NCBI RefSeq assembly: GCF_905475395.1
Contig: NC_058340.1
Location: 55,902,181 to 55,966,180 of the forward strand
Reading direction: 5' to 3'
Source of the DNA: Chrysoperla carnea
Lineage: Eukaryota; Arthropoda; Insecta; Neuroptera; Chrysopidae
DNA: 64,000 nt
Part shown: positions 63,901 through 64,000 of the stretch, piece by piece
Numbering within the stretch: the first letter of the stretch is position 1
Layout of the letters: each line of letters starts with the position of its first letter
Made by a program: the position numbers and the translations under genes
Notes under the pieces: model-generated
The model's input: only the letters and a program-made list of their open reading frames with translations
Databases searched by the model: none
What the model was told of the DNA's origin: nothing

Positions 63901-64000
63901 GCTTCTATTGGAGTAGCTATTGGTATAGCTCCCTGATTTACGGTAGATCCGCGTCAAGTGGGATAGCTGCCTGATCACTGAATTCTCCAATGTTTCTTCT
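63901..64000. other. Window edge, unassigned
   Basis: A short stretch with AGCTATTGGTATAGCTCCCT and ATAGCTGCCTGATCACTG, which share the frame AGCT-CCTGAT, so a small tandem duplication is possible. The minus-strand frame is open for 44 codons, but nothing matches a caspase N-terminal region. Confidence 0.3.

Overview
The window looks like nuclear DNA of an insect. It is strongly A+T-rich, the genes are split by spliceosomal introns (GT..AG; every junction proposed here keeps frame), the proteins are animal-type, and the spacers are full of short interspersed repeats. I cannot fix the insect order from sequence alone.

Layout, left to right. 1-1376: repeats, a tRNA-like relic and the promoter side of gene 1, with a perfect three-unit heat shock element. 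1377-7129 (+): mitochondrial Hsp70 (mortalin/Hsc70-5), seven exons, 694 aa. 9984-11967 (+): a three-exon gene of unknown function (358 aa) that looks conserved. 16292-24499 (+): KANSL3/NSL3, the alpha/beta-hydrolase-like subunit of the NSL histone acetyltransferase complex, eleven exons, 1193 aa. 25665-30162 (-): a four-exon bZIP transcription factor of the PAR/giant/CES-2 type, 240 aa. 35526-39033 (-): a four-exon secreted protein ending in a ricin-type beta-trefoil, 242 aa. 39034-55673: about 17 kb dominated by repeats, including a long near-perfect inverted repeat, a 5'-truncated non-LTR retrotransposon and one orphan exon. 55674-58418 (-): a two-exon basic protein of unknown function, 375 aa. 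59891-63123 (-): the three 3' exons of an effector-type caspase whose 5' end lies beyond the window.

The genes are not an operon or a functional cluster; they are ordinary neighbours on a chromosome. Their shared feature is colonisation by repeats. One roughly 500-600 bp family (called A here) is present in ten full or partial copies between 30.6 and 62.0 kb, a second (family B) in four, and foldback elements with long arms occur at about 0.6, 25.2, 49.5, 54.9 and 63.5 kb. Several sit inside introns, and one family-A fragment directly abuts a caspase splice acceptor.

Most distinctive points: the heat shock element ahead of mitochondrial Hsp70, the shared block in three introns of that gene, the 930 bp inverted repeat beside an orphan exon, the stand-alone lectin, and the two genes of unknown function. 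I found no CRISPR, operon or other prokaryotic-type system, and nothing that I can defend as a new biological system.
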